Below are positions 44,804 through 55,745 of a stretch of 64,000 bases of DNA, one piece after another. The stretch is from Bradyrhizobium sp. CER78 (GTDB lineage: Bacteria; Pseudomonadota; Alphaproteobacteria; Rhizobiales; Xanthobacteraceae). Below the pieces are notes generated by a model, which searched no databases, was not told the origin of the DNA, and saw only the letters and a program-made list of their open reading frames with translations. The position numbers and the translations under genes were made by a program. The stretch covers positions 62,001-126,000 of the forward strand of contig NZ_JARVWP010000004.1 in NCBI RefSeq assembly GCF_029846235.1. Direction: 5' to 3'. Every line of letters begins with the position of its first letter. The first letter of the stretch is position 1.

Positions 44804-44827
44804 TATGCGCTCAAGGCTTAGCGCATA
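44804..44827. repeat. Inverted repeat upstream of the GST gene
   Basis: TATGCGCT (44804-44811) and AGCGCATA (44820-44827) form a perfect 8-bp inverted repeat with an 8-nt spacer, 80 bp before the GST start. It could be an operator for GST or an mRNA hairpin after the DUF1467 gene. Confidence 0.45.
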
Positions 44828-44847
44828 ACCACTCCCCGCACGCGGGG

Positions 44848-44871
44848 CGAAATGAAGCGGCGTCCGCCGCT
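44848..44871 (-). terminator. Possible weak terminator of the nuo-DUF1467 operon
   Basis: On the minus strand AGCGGC, loop GGAC, GCCGCT is followed by TCATTT, 11 bp past the DUF1467 stop. The stem is short and the T run is broken, so the assignment is tentative. Confidence 0.35.
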
Positions 44872-44882
44872 CGACATCACCG

Positions 44883-45158
44883 TCAGAACGGCATCCCCAT
44901 CAGCTTCGACAGCCGCTCGACCGAGAGATAGCCGGAATAATACGCCCACATCGCGATCGCGAAGATCACCGCCGAGATCAGCGTGGTCCACAACAGCTTG
45001 CGGCCCATCCGCGCCAGGACCGGCGCGCCGGGGTCGGTGCCGGGCGCGCCGACGCCGTCCTCGTGCTGGCTACGCACGCCGAACGGCAGCGTCAGGAACA
45101 GCACGAGCCACCACAGCACGAAGTAGATCGCAAGGCTGGTGGAGATTTGATACGCCAT
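44883..45158 (-). CDS. DUF1467 membrane protein
   Basis: A 91-residue inner-membrane protein with two hydrophobic helices (SLAIYFVLWWLVLFLTLPFGV and LLWTTLISAVIFAIAMWAYYSGYL) joined by a polar loop carrying QHEDGVGAPGTDPGAP. The LPFGVRSQ-E motif is the signature of the DUF1467 family, which is common in Rhizobiales. It is the last gene of the run nuo-birA-rnj-mce and starts 6 bp after the mce stop. Function unknown. Confidence 0.88.
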   Translation of the reverse strand: MAYQISTSLAIYFVLWWLVLFLTLPFGVRSQHEDGVGAPGTDPGAPVLARMGRKLLWTTLISAVIFAIAMWAYYSGYLSVERLSKLMGMPF

Positions 45159-45164
45159 GTGGCC

Positions 45165-45569
45165 TCAGGCCTGTTCGATCTCAACCAGGGCGCCGGAAAA
45201 GTCCTTGGGGTGGAAGAACAGCACCGGCTTGCCGTGCGCGCCGATCTTCGGCTGGCCGTCGCCCAGCACCCGCGCGCCCTCGGCGATCATGCGGTCGCGC
45301 GCCGCGATGATGTCGGGCACGTCGTAGCAGACATGGTGGATGCCGCCGTCGGCGTTGCGCTCGACGAATTTTGCGATCGGCGAGGCCTCGCCGAGCGGCT
45401 CGATGAACTCGATCTTGGTGTTCGGCAGCGTCACGAACACGGTGATGACGCCGTGCTCCGGCAGCGGCACCGCGTCGGAAATTTCGGCATTGAAGGCGGT
45501 GCCGTAGATCTTGGCGGCTTGCTTGGCGTCCTTGACCGCGATCGCGACGTGATTGAGCCGGCCCAGCAT
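45165..45569 (-). CDS. mce: Methylmalonyl-CoA epimerase
   Basis: Interconverts (2R)- and (2S)-methylmalonyl-CoA in propionyl-CoA breakdown. It is a VOC-fold metalloenzyme of 134 residues. Motifs: LGRLNHVAIAVKDAKQAAKIY (metal His and N-terminal module), KIEFIEPLGE, GGIHHVCYDVPDI (second metal His) and ALVEIEQA (Glu ligand). The ATG at 45569 matches the family N-terminus. It follows rnj by 44 bp. Confidence 0.94.
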   Translation of the reverse strand: MLGRLNHVAIAVKDAKQAAKIYGTAFNAEISDAVPLPEHGVITVFVTLPNTKIEFIEPLGEASPIAKFVERNADGGIHHVCYDVPDIIAARDRMIAEGARVLGDGQPKIGAHGKPVLFFHPKDFSGALVEIEQA

Positions 45570-45613
45570 CTCGTTCTCCCTTAATGTCGTTGCGCACGTT
45601 TCGAAACCGCGCG

Positions 45614-47284
45614 TCAAACCGTCAGTACGTGCACAACGCAGATCGGCTTCTTGCCCCATTGCTCGTTCAATGCCGCCCGCACCGCCCGGCGCACCGATTC
45701 CCCAAGCGCGTCCGGATCGCGCCGCCGCGGCTTCGGCAGGCCCTCGATCGTCGACACCACCACATCGAACACGATGTCGTCGAGCAGTTCGCCGGCCGCA
45801 TTGTTCTCCGGCATGCCGACGAGATCAACCTCGGGATCGTCGGCTATTTCGCCCTGCTGGGTCATCGCGATGGCGACGAAGGCGCAGCCGGCAAAGCCCA
45901 TCCGCCGCCGCTCCACCACGGCGCGCGACTTGGAATCCTCCAGGATGGTGCCGTCCTTGTAGAGCCGGCCCGCCGGCACTTCGCCGATGATGCCGGACTC
46001 ACCGGGCCCGAGCTTGATCAGGTCGCCGTTGCGGCAGGTCAGAACCTTGGGGACTCCTGCGGCGCGCGCCAGCTTGGCGTGCTCGGCAAGGTGCAGCGCC
46101 TCGCCATGCACCGGGATCAGGAGTTGCGGCCGCACCCAGGAGATCATGTCGCGCAGTTCGTCGCGGCGCGGATGGCCGGAGACGTGCACCAGATGCTCGC
46201 GGTCGGTGATGATCTCGACGCCCTGAGTCACCAGCCCGTTGATGATGCCGCCGACCGCCTTCTCGTTGCCGGGAATGGTGCGGGAGGAGAAGATCACGGT
46301 GTCGCCCTTGTTCAGGGTCACCTGCGGATGGTCGTTGTTGGCGATCCGGGCCAGCGCGGCGCGAGGTTCGCCCTGGCTGCCGGTGCACAACGCCAGCACC
46401 TTGTCGGGCGGGAAATGTCCGTAATAGTCGGTACTGCGGAATTTGTGCGAGCCGTCGAGATAGCCGCATTCGCGCGCGACCTGCACCACGCGCTCCATGG
46501 CGCGGCCGACCACCACCACCTCGCGATCGGCGGCGTTCGCAGCGTCCGCTACCGCCCTCACCCGAGCGACGTTGGAGGCGAAGGTCGTGACCGCCACCCG
46601 GCCCTTGGCCGCCTTGACCAGCTTCTTGATCGTGGCGGCAACCTCGGTCTCGGAGGGCGAGCGCCCGTCGCGCACCGCGTTGGTGGAATCGCCGACCAGC
46701 GCCAGCACGCCTTCGTCGCCGAGCTCGCGCAGCCGCCGCTCGTCGGTCGGCTGGCCGATGATCGGGGTCGGGTCGATCTTCCAGTCGCCGGTGTGCAGCA
46801 CGGTGCCGACGTCGGTCTTGATCGCCAGCGCGTGCGATTCCGGAATCGAATGCGCGACCGGGATGAACTCGACATTGAACGGGCCGATATCGACCCGGCC
46901 GCCCGACGGGATCACGGTGACCGGGATCTTCGGCGGATTGCGCTCGGCGGCGCATTTGGCCTCGAACAGCGCCGCGGAGAACTGCGTCGCGTAGATTTTG
47001 CAGCCGAGCTTGGGCCAGAGGTCGATGATGGCGCCGAAATGGTCCTCATGGGCGTGCGTCAGCACGAGGCCCATCAAATTGTTGCGCTCCTTTTCCAGGA
47101 AGCGGACGTCCGGCATGATCAGGTCGATACCGGGCAGATGCTCCTCGTCGCCGAAGGAGACGCCGAGATCGACTGCGAGGAAGGAGCGCTGCTGGCGGTT
47201 GCCGAGGCCGTAGATCGACAAGTTCATGCCGATCTCGCCGACGCCGCCGAGCGGTGCAAAGGTGAGTTCGTCCGGTCGCGCCAT
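45614..47284 (-). CDS. rnj: Ribonuclease J
   Basis: A metallo-beta-lactamase/beta-CASP ribonuclease for mRNA decay and rRNA processing. The 556 residues have the metal motif LTHAHEDHFGAI (residues about 75-86), the later metal-binding His in HTGDWKID, the beta-CASP domain and the C-terminal His (SGHPRRDELRDMI then PVHGEALHL). It starts one base inside the birA stop (TGATG overlap on the minus strand), so the two are translationally coupled. Confidence 0.95.
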   Translation of the reverse strand: MARPDELTFAPLGGVGEIGMNLSIYGLGNRQQRSFLAVDLGVSFGDEEHLPGIDLIMPDVRFLEKERNNLMGLVLTHAHEDHFGAIIDLWPKLGCKIYATQFSAALFEAKCAAERNPPKIPVTVIPSGGRVDIGPFNVEFIPVAHSIPESHALAIKTDVGTVLHTGDWKIDPTPIIGQPTDERRLRELGDEGVLALVGDSTNAVRDGRSPSETEVAATIKKLVKAAKGRVAVTTFASNVARVRAVADAANAADREVVVVGRAMERVVQVARECGYLDGSHKFRSTDYYGHFPPDKVLALCTGSQGEPRAALARIANNDHPQVTLNKGDTVIFSSRTIPGNEKAVGGIINGLVTQGVEIITDREHLVHVSGHPRRDELRDMISWVRPQLLIPVHGEALHLAEHAKLARAAGVPKVLTCRNGDLIKLGPGESGIIGEVPAGRLYKDGTILEDSKSRAVVERRRMGFAGCAFVAIAMTQQGEIADDPEVDLVGMPENNAAGELLDDIVFDVVVSTIEGLPKPRRRDPDALGESVRRAVRAALNEQWGKKPICVVHVLTV

Positions 47285-48090
47285 CAGTTCGCCCTCACCG
47301 AGGCTGCGGTGCCGAAATAGACCTCGCCGGCCGTCACGGGCATGCGCTGTCCATCGGCGGTGCGGACGATCAGGCAGCCGGTATCGTCGATCGTATCAAA
47401 GATGCCTTCGAGGGTCGCCGAGCCGGTCTGGACCGCGACCTTCTCGCCGAGCCCGGCAGCACGCTCCAGCCACAGCCTGCGGATCTCAGGAAAGCCGCGG
47501 CCATCGTCCCAGATGCCGCGAAACTCGACCCACGCGTCGGACAACGCGGTGAACAGCTCTTCCGCGCCGATCTGGATGCCGAGCGCTGCGAGCGAGACCG
47601 CCGGCGTGGGCGTTCCCTCGGGCGCGGCGATGACGTTGGTGCCGATGCCGACGACGACCGCCAGCCGGTTTCCGATGGCCTCGGCCTCGAGCAGGATGCC
47701 CGACAGCTTCTTGCCGTTGGCGAGCACGTCGTTCGGCCATTTCAGGGTGAACTTCGGGCTGTCAGGCCCAAGCCGCAGCGCCGCCTCGATGCTGACCTTC
47801 TGCAGCGCAGCTTCGAGCGACAGCCCGGCGGCAAAGCCGAGCGTTGCCGCGACCGCCGGCTGAACGTCGGTCACTTCGAGGATGCTGCTGGCGAGATTGC
47901 CGCGCGGCGCGACCCAGACCCGCTGCCGGCGGCCACGTCCCGCGGTCTGCTCGGGCGTGACGAACCACATCGGCCCCTGCTCGCCGCCACGGGCGCGCAG
48001 CAGCGCCTCGGCATTGGTCGAGCCGATCTGGTCGAAGGCGGCGAGCTTGGTGCCCGCCGCGATGGCCCGGGGTCCAAGCGTGAAGGTCAT
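47284..48090 (-). CDS. birA: Biotin--[acetyl-CoA-carboxylase] ligase
   Basis: Attaches biotin to the carboxyl-carrier protein. The 268-residue class I form has no N-terminal DNA-binding domain, so it is an enzyme but not a repressor. Motifs: QIGSTNAEALLRA, the biotinyl-AMP loop AGRGRRQRVWVAPRGNLASSI, LKWPNDVLANGKKLSGIL and VVVGIGTNV. It lies 60 bp downstream of nuoN in the same direction. Confidence 0.95.
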   Translation of the reverse strand: MTFTLGPRAIAAGTKLAAFDQIGSTNAEALLRARGGEQGPMWFVTPEQTAGRGRRQRVWVAPRGNLASSILEVTDVQPAVAATLGFAAGLSLEAALQKVSIEAALRLGPDSPKFTLKWPNDVLANGKKLSGILLEAEAIGNRLAVVVGIGTNVIAAPEGTPTPAVSLAALGIQIGAEELFTALSDAWVEFRGIWDDGRGFPEIRRLWLERAAGLGEKVAVQTGSATLEGIFDTIDDTGCLIVRTADGQRMPVTAGEVYFGTAASVRAN

Positions 48091-48150
48091 ATCGAATCTA
48101 TGCGCATGATCCGTTCCGAAAGCCAGCGTCCTGTCCCGGAACCGAGCGCG

Positions 48151-49587
48151 TTAAAATAGCGACTTCGCCGCCGCCGTCGCCACGCTCACCAGCGGACCCG
48201 GATAGGCGAAGAAGAAGATGTTGAAGATGCCTGCGACCGCCAGCACGGTGCGCAGCTCGACGCGGACCGGATCGAGCTTGCCGAGCGGCTGGTCGAAATA
48301 CATCACCTTGACGATCGACAGATAGTAGAACGCGCCCACCACGCTGGTCAGCACGCCGATCACCGCGAGCGTGAACAGATTGGCTTTGATCGCGGCGACG
48401 AACACGTACCACTTGCCGAAGAAGCCGGCGAGCGGCGGGACGCCGGCCAGCGAGAACAGCAGCATCGCGAAGATGAAGGCGATCAGCGGGTTGGTGCGGG
48501 ACAGGCCGGCGAAATCGCTGATCTGCTCCAGCGGCTGGCCGTTGCGCTTCATGGCGAGGATGATGCTGAAGGAGCCGAGCGTCATCGCGACATAGATCGC
48601 GATGTAGATGAGCACGCCCTGCGCGCCCTCGACCGTGCCGGAGGCGAGGCCGACCAGGGCAAAGCCCATATGGCCGATCGAGGAATAGGCCATCAGCCGC
48701 TTGATGTTGGTCTGGCCGATCGCGGCGAACGAGCCCAGCGCCATCGAGGCGATCGCGACGAACACCAGGATCTGCTGCCACTGGGAAACGATGCCCGGGA
48801 ACGCGGTCAGCGTCGCACGGGTGAACACGGCGAGCGCCGCGACCTTCGGGGCGGACGCGAAGAACGCCGTCACCGGCGTCGGCGCGCCCTCATAGACGTC
48901 GGGCGTCCACATGTGGAACGGCACCGCCGAGACCTTGAAGCAGAGGCCGGCGAGCAGGAACACCAGGCCGAACACGATGCCGATGCTGCCGGTGGTGGCC
49001 GCCGCCGCGATGCCGGCGAAGCTGACGGTGCCGGTGAAGCCGTAGATCAGCGAGGCGCCGTAGAGCAGCATGCCCGACGACAGCGCGCCGAGCACGAAGT
49101 ACTTCAGACCGGCTTCGCTCGACTTGGCATTGTCGCGCTGGCTGGCGGCGACGACATAGAGCGCAAGGCTCATCAGCTCGAGGCCGAGATAGAGCGAAAT
49201 CAGGTCGCCGGCTGAGATCAGCACCATCATGCCGAGCGTCGACAGCAGCACCAGGATCGAGAACTCGAAGGTGCGGCTCGACGGCTGGGACAGATATTCG
49301 GTCGACAGGATCAGCGTCGCCGCCGAGGCGATCAGGGCGAGGACCTTCAGGAAGCGGGCGAAGTCGTCGACGATGAAGCTGCCGCCGAATGTCACGAGCT
49401 TGCCGGCCGGCAGCCAGAGCTCCAGCACGCCGGTTACGACCAGCAGCAGCACCGCGAGCGTGGTGACGAGGCGCGTCGTCCCCTGCCCGCGATAGGCTCC
49501 GATCATCAACAGCACCATGGCGCCGACCGCGAGCACCAGCTCCGGCAGCACCGGCTGCAACTGATAACCTGCACTGGAAAAGCTCAT
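48151..49587 (-). CDS. nuoN: NADH dehydrogenase subunit N
   Basis: One of three antiporter-like proton-pumping subunits in the membrane arm of complex I. The 478 residues have about 13-14 hydrophobic helices, with conserved LYLGLELMSLALYV (key Glu), KVSAVPFHMWTPDVYEGAPTPVTAF (key Lys) and KRLMAYSSIGHMGFALVG. It is last of the nuo genes, 11 bp after nuoM. Confidence 0.97.
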   Translation of the reverse strand: MSFSSAGYQLQPVLPELVLAVGAMVLLMIGAYRGQGTTRLVTTLAVLLLVVTGVLELWLPAGKLVTFGGSFIVDDFARFLKVLALIASAATLILSTEYLSQPSSRTFEFSILVLLSTLGMMVLISAGDLISLYLGLELMSLALYVVAASQRDNAKSSEAGLKYFVLGALSSGMLLYGASLIYGFTGTVSFAGIAAAATTGSIGIVFGLVFLLAGLCFKVSAVPFHMWTPDVYEGAPTPVTAFFASAPKVAALAVFTRATLTAFPGIVSQWQQILVFVAIASMALGSFAAIGQTNIKRLMAYSSIGHMGFALVGLASGTVEGAQGVLIYIAIYVAMTLGSFSIILAMKRNGQPLEQISDFAGLSRTNPLIAFIFAMLLFSLAGVPPLAGFFGKWYVFVAAIKANLFTLAVIGVLTSVVGAFYYLSIVKVMYFDQPLGKLDPVRVELRTVLAVAGIFNIFFFAYPGPLVSVATAAAKSLF

Positions 49588-49598
49588 GGGCTAAGGCC

Positions 49599-51113
49599 TT
49601 ACTGGACGGTCAGCGCGGCTGCCTTCACGGCAGTCACGGCGGTTTGGTAGTTGTTGACGAGCTGCTGCACCGAGGCGGCCGACATGTCGAGCACCGGCTT
49701 CGGATAGACGCCGAACAGGATGGTCAGCGCGATCAGCGGGAACAGCGTCACGCATTCGCGGAACGTGAGATCCTTGATCGACATCAGCGACGGCTTGACC
49801 AGCGCGCCGAACACCACCTTGCGGTAGAGCCAGAGCGCGTAGCAGGCCGACAGGATCACGCCCGTGGTGGCGAAGAACGCCGTCGGCAGCGAGATCTTGA
49901 AGGTGCCGAGCAGCGTCATGAACTCGCCGACGAATCCGCTCGTGCCCGGCAGACCGACATTGGCCATGGTGAAGACCATGAAGGTCATCGCGTAGAGTGG
50001 CATCCGGTTGACGAGACCGCCATAGGCCGCGATCTCGCGGGTGTGCATGCGGTCGTAGACGATGCCTACGCAGAGGAACAGCGCGCCGGAGACGATGCCG
50101 TGCGAGACCATCTGGAACATGCCGCCGGCAACGCCCTGGGTGGTCACTGCGAAGATGCCCATGGTGACGAAGCCCATATGCGCGACGGAGGAGTACGCGA
50201 TCAGCTTCTTCATGTCCTCCTGCATCATCGCCACCAGCGAGGTGTAGATGATGGCGATGACGGACAGCGTGAACACGAACGGCGCGAAGTCGTGCGAGGC
50301 CAGCGGGAACATCGGCAGCGAGAAGCGCAGGAAGCCGTAGCCGCCCATCTTCAAGAGGATCGCGGCCAGGATCACCGAGCCCGCCGTCGGCGCCTCGACG
50401 TGCGCGTCAGGCAGCCAGGTGTGTACCGGCCACATGGGCATCTTCACCGCGAACGAGGCAAAGAAGGCGATCCACGCCCAGGTCTGCATGCCGCGCGGCA
50501 CCGCGGTGTGCATCAGGGTCGGGATGTCGGTGGTGCCGGCGTTCCAGTACAGCGCCATGATGGCGAGCAGCATCAGCACCGAGCCGAGGAACGTATAGAG
50601 GAAGAACTTGAACGAAGCGTAGACCCGGCGCGGACCGCCCCAGACGCCGATGATCAGGAACATCGGGATCAGGCCGCCCTCGAAGAACAGATAGAACAGC
50701 ACGAGGTCGAGCGCCGAGAAGGTGCCGATCATCAACGTTTCCAGGATCAGGAACGCCATCATGTATTCGCCGACACGCTGCGTCACCGACCTCCAGCTCG
50801 CGATGATGCAGAGCGGCATGATCGCGGTGGTCAGGATGAGCAGCGGCAGCGAAATGCCGTCGACACCCATGTGGTAGGTGATGCCGGTGGCGAGCCAGGA
50901 CGCCTTCTCGACGAACTGGAAGTCGGTCGAAGCGGGATCGAAACGCGCCACCAGGATCAGCGACACCGCGAAGGTGATCAGCGTGGTCCACAGCGCGATC
51001 CAGCGCGCCGTGCGGTTGGCACTCTCGTCGCCGCCCCGTGCCAGCAGGTAGACCAGGATCGCGCCGACCGCCGGCAGGAAGGTCGTGACCGAAAGGATGG
51101 GCCAGGTTGTCAT
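49599..51113 (-). CDS. nuoM: NADH dehydrogenase subunit M
   Basis: An antiporter-like proton pump of complex I with 504 residues and about 14 helices. Conserved segments: [25 protein letters not shown] (key Glu), [37 protein letters not shown] (key Lys residues) and [18 protein letters not shown]. The start codon immediately follows the nuoL stop with no gap. Confidence 0.97.
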   Translation of the reverse strand: MTTWPILSVTTFLPAVGAILVYLLARGGDESANRTARWIALWTTLITFAVSLILVARFDPASTDFQFVEKASWLATGITYHMGVDGISLPLLILTTAIMPLCIIASWRSVTQRVGEYMMAFLILETLMIGTFSALDLVLFYLFFEGGLIPMFLIIGVWGGPRRVYASFKFFLYTFLGSVLMLLAIMALYWNAGTTDIPTLMHTAVPRGMQTWAWIAFFASFAVKMPMWPVHTWLPDAHVEAPTAGSVILAAILLKMGGYGFLRFSLPMFPLASHDFAPFVFTLSVIAIIYTSLVAMMQEDMKKLIAYSSVAHMGFVTMGIFAVTTQGVAGGMFQMVSHGIVSGALFLCVGIVYDRMHTREIAAYGGLVNRMPLYAMTFMVFTMANVGLPGTSGFVGEFMTLLGTFKISLPTAFFATTGVILSACYALWLYRKVVFGALVKPSLMSIKDLTFRECVTLFPLIALTILFGVYPKPVLDMSAASVQQLVNNYQTAVTAVKAAALTVQ

Positions 51114-53201
51114 TTACTGGCCTCCCAAGCCGAACATGAACCAGGTGATCAATCCGGCGGCCCCGATCAGCATCGCGAACGCGTAGTGATAGAGGTAGCC
51201 GGTCTGCAATTTCACGACATTGCGGGTGATGTCGAGCACGCGGGCCGAGACGCCATCGGGACCGAAGCCGTCGATGATGAAGCCGTCGCCCTTCTTCCAG
51301 AGCGTGTAACCGAGCCACTTCGCCGGACGCACGAAGATCCAGTCGTACAGCTCGTCGAAGTACCACTTGTTGAGCAGGAATTGGTACAGCATCGGCTGCT
51401 GGTTCGCGAGCTCGACAGGCAGATACGGCCTGCGGATGTAGAACAGATACGAGACGAACAGGCCGAGCGCCATCATCACGGTGGGCAGCGGCGCGAGCCA
51501 GCTCGGCATGTGCTCCATGTCCTCGAGGATGTGCGGGTTCATCTTCACGGATTCGCGGAAGAACTCCTCGACGCCATGCGGGCTGGCGAACACTTCCTTG
51601 AACGGCAGGCCGGCCAGGATCGAGCCGGCGGCGAGCACGCCGATCGGCACCAGCATCCAGATCGGGCTCTCATGCGCGGCCTCGTAGTGCTTCTGGTCGT
51701 GTGGCTCGCCGAAGAACGTCTTGAAGATCAGACGCCAGGAGTAGAACGAGGTCAGGCCGGCGGCCACGATGGTCAGCAGATAGGCATAGGTCGCGAACGG
51801 GTTGTGCGCGGCATAGGCCGACTCGATGATCGCGTCCTTGGAGAAGTAGCCGGCGAACAGCGGGAAGCCGGTCAGCGCCAGGGTGCCGATGCACATCACC
51901 GCGAAGGTGTACGGGATCTTGCGCCACAGGCCGCCCATGTTGCGGATGTCCTGCTCGTGGTGCATCGCATAGATCACCGAGCCGGAACCCAAGAACAGCA
52001 GCGCCTTGAAGAAGGCGTGCGTGAACAGGTGGAACATGCCGACCGAATAGGCCCCTGCTCCCATCGCGACGAACATGTAGCCGAGCTGCGAGCAGGTCGA
52101 GTACGCGACGATGCGCTTGATGTCGTTCTGCACGAGGCCGATCGTGGCGGCGAAGAACGCCGTGGTCGCGCCGAAGAACATCACCACCGCCTGCGCGGTC
52201 GGCGACAGCTCGAACAGCGGCGACAGCCGCGCCACCATGAAGACGCCCGCGGTGACCATGGTCGCGGCGTGGATCAGTGCCGACACCGGGGTCGGGCCTT
52301 CCATCGCGTCCGGCAACCAGGTGTGCAGCAGGAACTGGGCCGACTTGCCCATCGCGCCCATGAACAGCAGCAGGCAGGTCAGCGTCAGCGCATTCACCTG
52401 CCAGCCGAAGAAGTCGGTGGTCTTGCCGGTCAGCCCCGGCGCGGCGTGGAAGATGGTCTCGAAATCGGTCGAGCCGACCAGTGCGAAGATCGCAAAGATG
52501 CCGAGCGCGAAGCCGAAGTCGCCGACGCGGTTGACCACGAAGGCCTTGATCGCCGCCGCATTGGCCGACGGCTTCTGGTACCAGAACCCGATCAGGAGGT
52601 AGCTGGCGAGACCGACGCCCTCCCAGCCGAAGAACAGCTGCACGAGGTTGTCCGAGGTCACCAGCATCAACATCGCGAAGGTGAACAGCGAGAGATAGCC
52701 GAAGAAGCGCGGCCGGTTCGGATCTTCGTCCATGTAGCCGATGGAATAGAGGTGGACGAGCGCGGACACGGTGTTGACCACGACCAGCATCACGGCGGTC
52801 AGGGTGTCGACCCGCAGCGTCCAGGCCACCTGCAGGTCACCCGAGGTGATCCAGGGCAGCAGCACGACGCGCGCGTCATGGTGCATGAAGCCGACATCGA
52901 CCAGCGTGAACCAGGACAGCGCGGCCGAGACGAACAAGAGGCCTGTGGTGATCAGCTCGGCCAGCCGGGAGCCCGCGGCCGCCGGCTCGGAGACATGGTG
53001 GTCGTCATGGCCATGATCGTCATGGCCGTGGTCGTCGTGGGCCGCCGAGGCATGAGCGTCGGAAGCATGGGCGTCGCCATGTGCGTCGTCGTGATGGTCG
53101 ACGGTGTCGCCGCTCGGGCAGCGCGCATGCGCGCCAACCAGCGAGATAATTCCCGCAAGGATGGCGCCGAGCAGCGGCAGGAAAACGATAGCCTGAACCA
53201 T
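51114..53201 (-). CDS. nuoL: NADH dehydrogenase subunit L with a His/Asp-rich N-terminal loop
   Basis: An antiporter-like subunit at the far end of the membrane arm, with a long lateral helix. The 695 residues include [62 protein letters not shown] and [20 protein letters not shown]. Between the first and second membrane helices (residues 36-69; bases 52995-53096) lies a stretch with 12 His and 10 Asp in 34 residues. This looks like a metal-binding or proton-buffering loop on the periplasmic side. It is absent from E. coli NuoL. Confidence 0.97.
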   Translation of the reverse strand: MVQAIVFLPLLGAILAGIISLVGAHARCPSGDTVDHHDDAHGDAHASDAHASAAHDDHGHDDHGHDDHHVSEPAAAGSRLAELITTGLLFVSAALSWFTLVDVGFMHHDARVVLLPWITSGDLQVAWTLRVDTLTAVMLVVVNTVSALVHLYSIGYMDEDPNRPRFFGYLSLFTFAMLMLVTSDNLVQLFFGWEGVGLASYLLIGFWYQKPSANAAAIKAFVVNRVGDFGFALGIFAIFALVGSTDFETIFHAAPGLTGKTTDFFGWQVNALTLTCLLLFMGAMGKSAQFLLHTWLPDAMEGPTPVSALIHAATMVTAGVFMVARLSPLFELSPTAQAVVMFFGATTAFFAATIGLVQNDIKRIVAYSTCSQLGYMFVAMGAGAYSVGMFHLFTHAFFKALLFLGSGSVIYAMHHEQDIRNMGGLWRKIPYTFAVMCIGTLALTGFPLFAGYFSKDAIIESAYAAHNPFATYAYLLTIVAAGLTSFYSWRLIFKTFFGEPHDQKHYEAAHESPIWMLVPIGVLAAGSILAGLPFKEVFASPHGVEEFFRESVKMNPHILEDMEHMPSWLAPLPTVMMALGLFVSYLFYIRRPYLPVELANQQPMLYQFLLNKWYFDELYDWIFVRPAKWLGYTLWKKGDGFIIDGFGPDGVSARVLDITRNVVKLQTGYLYHYAFAMLIGAAGLITWFMFGLGGQ

Positions 53202-53209
53202 GACCGCGC

Positions 53210-53518
53210 CTAGCCCTTCATCAGATTGACGTCTTCAACCGCGATCGAACCGCGGTTGCGGAAATACACCACCAGCACCGCGAGGCCGATCGCGGCCTCG
53301 GCCGCCGCCACCGTCAGCACCAGCAGCGCGAACACCTGGCCGACGATGTCGCCGAGGAAGGTCGAGAACGCCACCAGATTGATGTTGACCGACAGCAGGA
53401 TCAGCTCGATCGACATCAGGATGACGATGATGTTCTTGCGGTTGAGGAAGATGCCGAGGATCCCGAGCGTGAACAGGATCGCGGCGACCGCGAGATAGTG
53501 CCCCAGCCCGATGGTCAT
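53210..53518 (-). CDS. nuoK: NADH dehydrogenase subunit K
   Basis: A small membrane-arm subunit (102 residues, three helices) with the conserved Glu in [18 protein letters not shown] and a second in [14 protein letters not shown], both on the proton path. The ATG at 53518 overlaps the nuoJ stop (ATGA) and fits the family; a start three codons further up is less likely. Confidence 0.96.
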   Translation of the reverse strand: MTIGLGHYLAVAAILFTLGILGIFLNRKNIIVILMSIELILLSVNINLVAFSTFLGDIVGQVFALLVLTVAAAEAAIGLAVLVVYFRNRGSIAVEDVNLMKG

Positions 53519-54153
53519 TTCACCCACTCCGCCGCATCGGCATCCTGCAGGCCCTGCCCCGACGCCACCTTGCGCATCGCCATCGCCATTTCGGGCGTGC
53601 GCGCGTTCTGCACGTTGATGTTCTGCCGCTTGACGTTGGCCTTGTGGCGCAGCGTCAGCACGATGGCGCCGATCATCGCGACCAGCAGCACCATGCCGGC
53701 AAGCTGGAAGTAATGGATGTACTTCGTATAGAGCACGAGGCCGAGCGCCTCGGTGTTGGTGACATTGGTCGGGATAGCCGCGGTGATCGTCTTGGTCACC
53801 TGCGGGTTGATCACCCAGGCGCCGACCACCAGCAAGAGCTCGAACAGGAAGATGCCGCCGATCACGATGCCGATCGGCAGGTACTGGATGAAGCCCTCGC
53901 GGAGTTCGACGAAATCGACGTCGAGCATCATGATCACGAACAGGAACAGCACCGCGACCGCGCCGACATAGACGACGATCAGCATCATCCCGAGGAACTC
54001 GGCGCCCATCAGGATGAACAGACCGGCCGCGTTGACGAAGGCCAGAATCAGGAACAGCACGGAGTGCACGGGATTGCGCGAGACAATCACCATGACCGCC
54101 GAGGCCACGCAGACCGCGGCAAACAGATAGAAGAACAGCGCCGGAAGGATCAT
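53515..54153 (-). CDS. nuoJ: NADH dehydrogenase subunit J
   Basis: A 212-residue membrane-arm subunit with five helices. The conserved Tyr/Glu region is [29 protein letters not shown], including the pi-bulge helix that couples the quinone site to proton transfer. It follows nuoI by 9 bp. Confidence 0.96.
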   Translation of the reverse strand: MILPALFFYLFAAVCVASAVMVIVSRNPVHSVLFLILAFVNAAGLFILMGAEFLGMMLIVVYVGAVAVLFLFVIMMLDVDFVELREGFIQYLPIGIVIGGIFLFELLLVVGAWVINPQVTKTITAAIPTNVTNTEALGLVLYTKYIHYFQLAGMVLLVAMIGAIVLTLRHKANVKRQNINVQNARTPEMAMAMRKVASGQGLQDADAAEWVK

Positions 54154-54162
54154 GCCCTCACC

Positions 54163-54657
54163 TCACCGGTACGGCGCGTCGAGCGCGATCGACTTCGCAA
54201 TCTCGCGCTCCCAGCGGTCGCCATTGGCGAGCAGCTTCGCCTTGTCATAGTAGAGTTCCTCGCGGGTCTCGGTCGCGAATTCGAAATTCGGGCCCTCGAC
54301 GATGGCATCGACCGGGCATGCCTCCTGGCACAGGCCGCAATAGATGCACTTCACCATGTCGATGTCGTAACGCACCGTGCGGCGGGTGCCGTCGTTGCGG
54401 CGCGGACCGGCCTCGATCGTGATCGCCTGCGCCGGGCAGATCGCCTCGCACAGCTTGCAGGCAATGCAGCGTTCCTCGCCGTTCGGGTAGCGGCGCAGCG
54501 CGTGCTCGCCACGGAAGCGCGGCGAGATCGGGCCCTTCTCGAACGGATAGTTCAGCGTCGGCTTCGGCTGGAAGAAATAGCGCATCGCCAGGAAGAACGC
54601 GGAGATGAATTCCGACAGCAGGAGCGAGCGGGCTGTTGCGTTGACATTGACACTCAT
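54163..54657 (-). CDS. nuoI: NADH dehydrogenase subunit I
   Basis: A peripheral-arm subunit carrying two [4Fe-4S] clusters (N6a and N6b). The 164 residues have [16 protein letters not shown] and [24 protein letters not shown]. The N-terminal helix ([53 protein letters not shown]) rests on the membrane. It is the TYKY homologue; the gap to nuoH is 7 bp. Confidence 0.97.
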   Translation of the reverse strand: MSVNVNATARSLLLSEFISAFFLAMRYFFQPKPTLNYPFEKGPISPRFRGEHALRRYPNGEERCIACKLCEAICPAQAITIEAGPRRNDGTRRTVRYDIDMVKCIYCGLCQEACPVDAIVEGPNFEFATETREELYYDKAKLLANGDRWEREIAKSIALDAPYR

Positions 54658-54664
54658 GACGGCC

Positions 54665-55735
54665 TCACTTCGGCGCGATGCCGGCGAACTGCAGCACGCC
54701 GGCCACGATCACCACCATCGCCAGCGACAGCGGCAGGAACACCTTCCAGCCGAGCCGCATCAGTTGATCGTAGCGGTAGCGCGGCACGATCGCCTTCGCC
54801 ATCGCGAACATGAAGAACATGAAGAACACCTTGAGGGCGAACCAGACGATGCCCGGGATCCAGGTGAACGGCGGCAGATTGACCGGCGGCAGCCAGCCGC
54901 CCAGGAACAGGATCGACGCCAGCGCGCACATCGTGGTGATCGCGACATACTCGCCGAGCATGAACAACAGATACGGGGTCGAGCCGTACTCGGTCATGAA
55001 GCCGGCGACCAGCTCGGATTCGGCTTCGACCAGGTCGAACGGCGGACGGTTGGTTTCCGCCAGCGCCGAGACGTAGAACACCACGAACATCGGGAACAGC
55101 GGCCACACATACCAGTTCAGGATGGTGAGCTGCGGCAGGCCGATCAGGTGCGCGAGCCCGCGCGTGTTCTGCGCCTCGACCACGGCCGAGAGGTTCAGCG
55201 AGCCGACGCAGAGCAGCACCGTGATGATGACGAAGCCGATCGAGACCTCGTAGGACACCATCTGCGCCGCCGAGCGCAGCGCGGCCAGGAACGGGTACTT
55301 CGAGTTCGACGACCAGCCGGCCATGATGATGCCGTAGATCGACAGCGACGAGATCGCGAAGATGTAGAGAATGCCGACATTGATGTCGGAGATCACCCAG
55401 CCGAGATCGAACGGGATCACGGCCCAGGCGGCCAGCGCCAGGATGCATGACACTAGCGGCGCCAGCAGGAACACGCCCTTGTTGGAGCCGGACGGAATCA
55501 CCGGCTCCTTGAGCACGAACTTCAAGAGGTCGGCGAAGGATTGCAGCAATCCGAACGGGCCGACCACGTTGGGACCGCGGCGGATCTGCACCGCCGCCCA
55601 GATCTTGCGGTCGGCGAGCAGGATGTAGGCAATCGCGATCAGCAGCACGACGAGCAGCAACAGGCTTTCCGCGACCATGATGATCAGCGGCCAGAGGAAG
55701 CCGGTCCAGAACGAGCTTGCGAAGAATTCAGCCAT
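54665..55735 (-). CDS. nuoH: NADH dehydrogenase subunit H
   Basis: The membrane subunit that forms the quinone-binding site with NuoB/D. It has 356 residues and about eight helices. Conserved motifs: [48 protein letters not shown] and [38 protein letters not shown]. It starts 10 bp after nuoG. Confidence 0.97.
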   Translation of the reverse strand: MAEFFASSFWTGFLWPLIIMVAESLLLLVVLLIAIAYILLADRKIWAAVQIRRGPNVVGPFGLLQSFADLLKFVLKEPVIPSGSNKGVFLLAPLVSCILALAAWAVIPFDLGWVISDINVGILYIFAISSLSIYGIIMAGWSSNSKYPFLAALRSAAQMVSYEVSIGFVIITVLLCVGSLNLSAVVEAQNTRGLAHLIGLPQLTILNWYVWPLFPMFVVFYVSALAETNRPPFDLVEAESELVAGFMTEYGSTPYLLFMLGEYVAITTMCALASILFLGGWLPPVNLPPFTWIPGIVWFALKVFFMFFMFAMAKAIVPRYRYDQLMRLGWKVFLPLSLAMVVIVAGVLQFAGIAPK

Positions 55736-55745
55736 CAGGTCACGC

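Noticed and set aside
49644..53213. A 1189-codon open frame on the + strand opposite nuoL-nuoM
   Set aside because: Antisense mirror of the nuo genes, very rich in His/Glu/Arg/Gln with no domain; not a gene.
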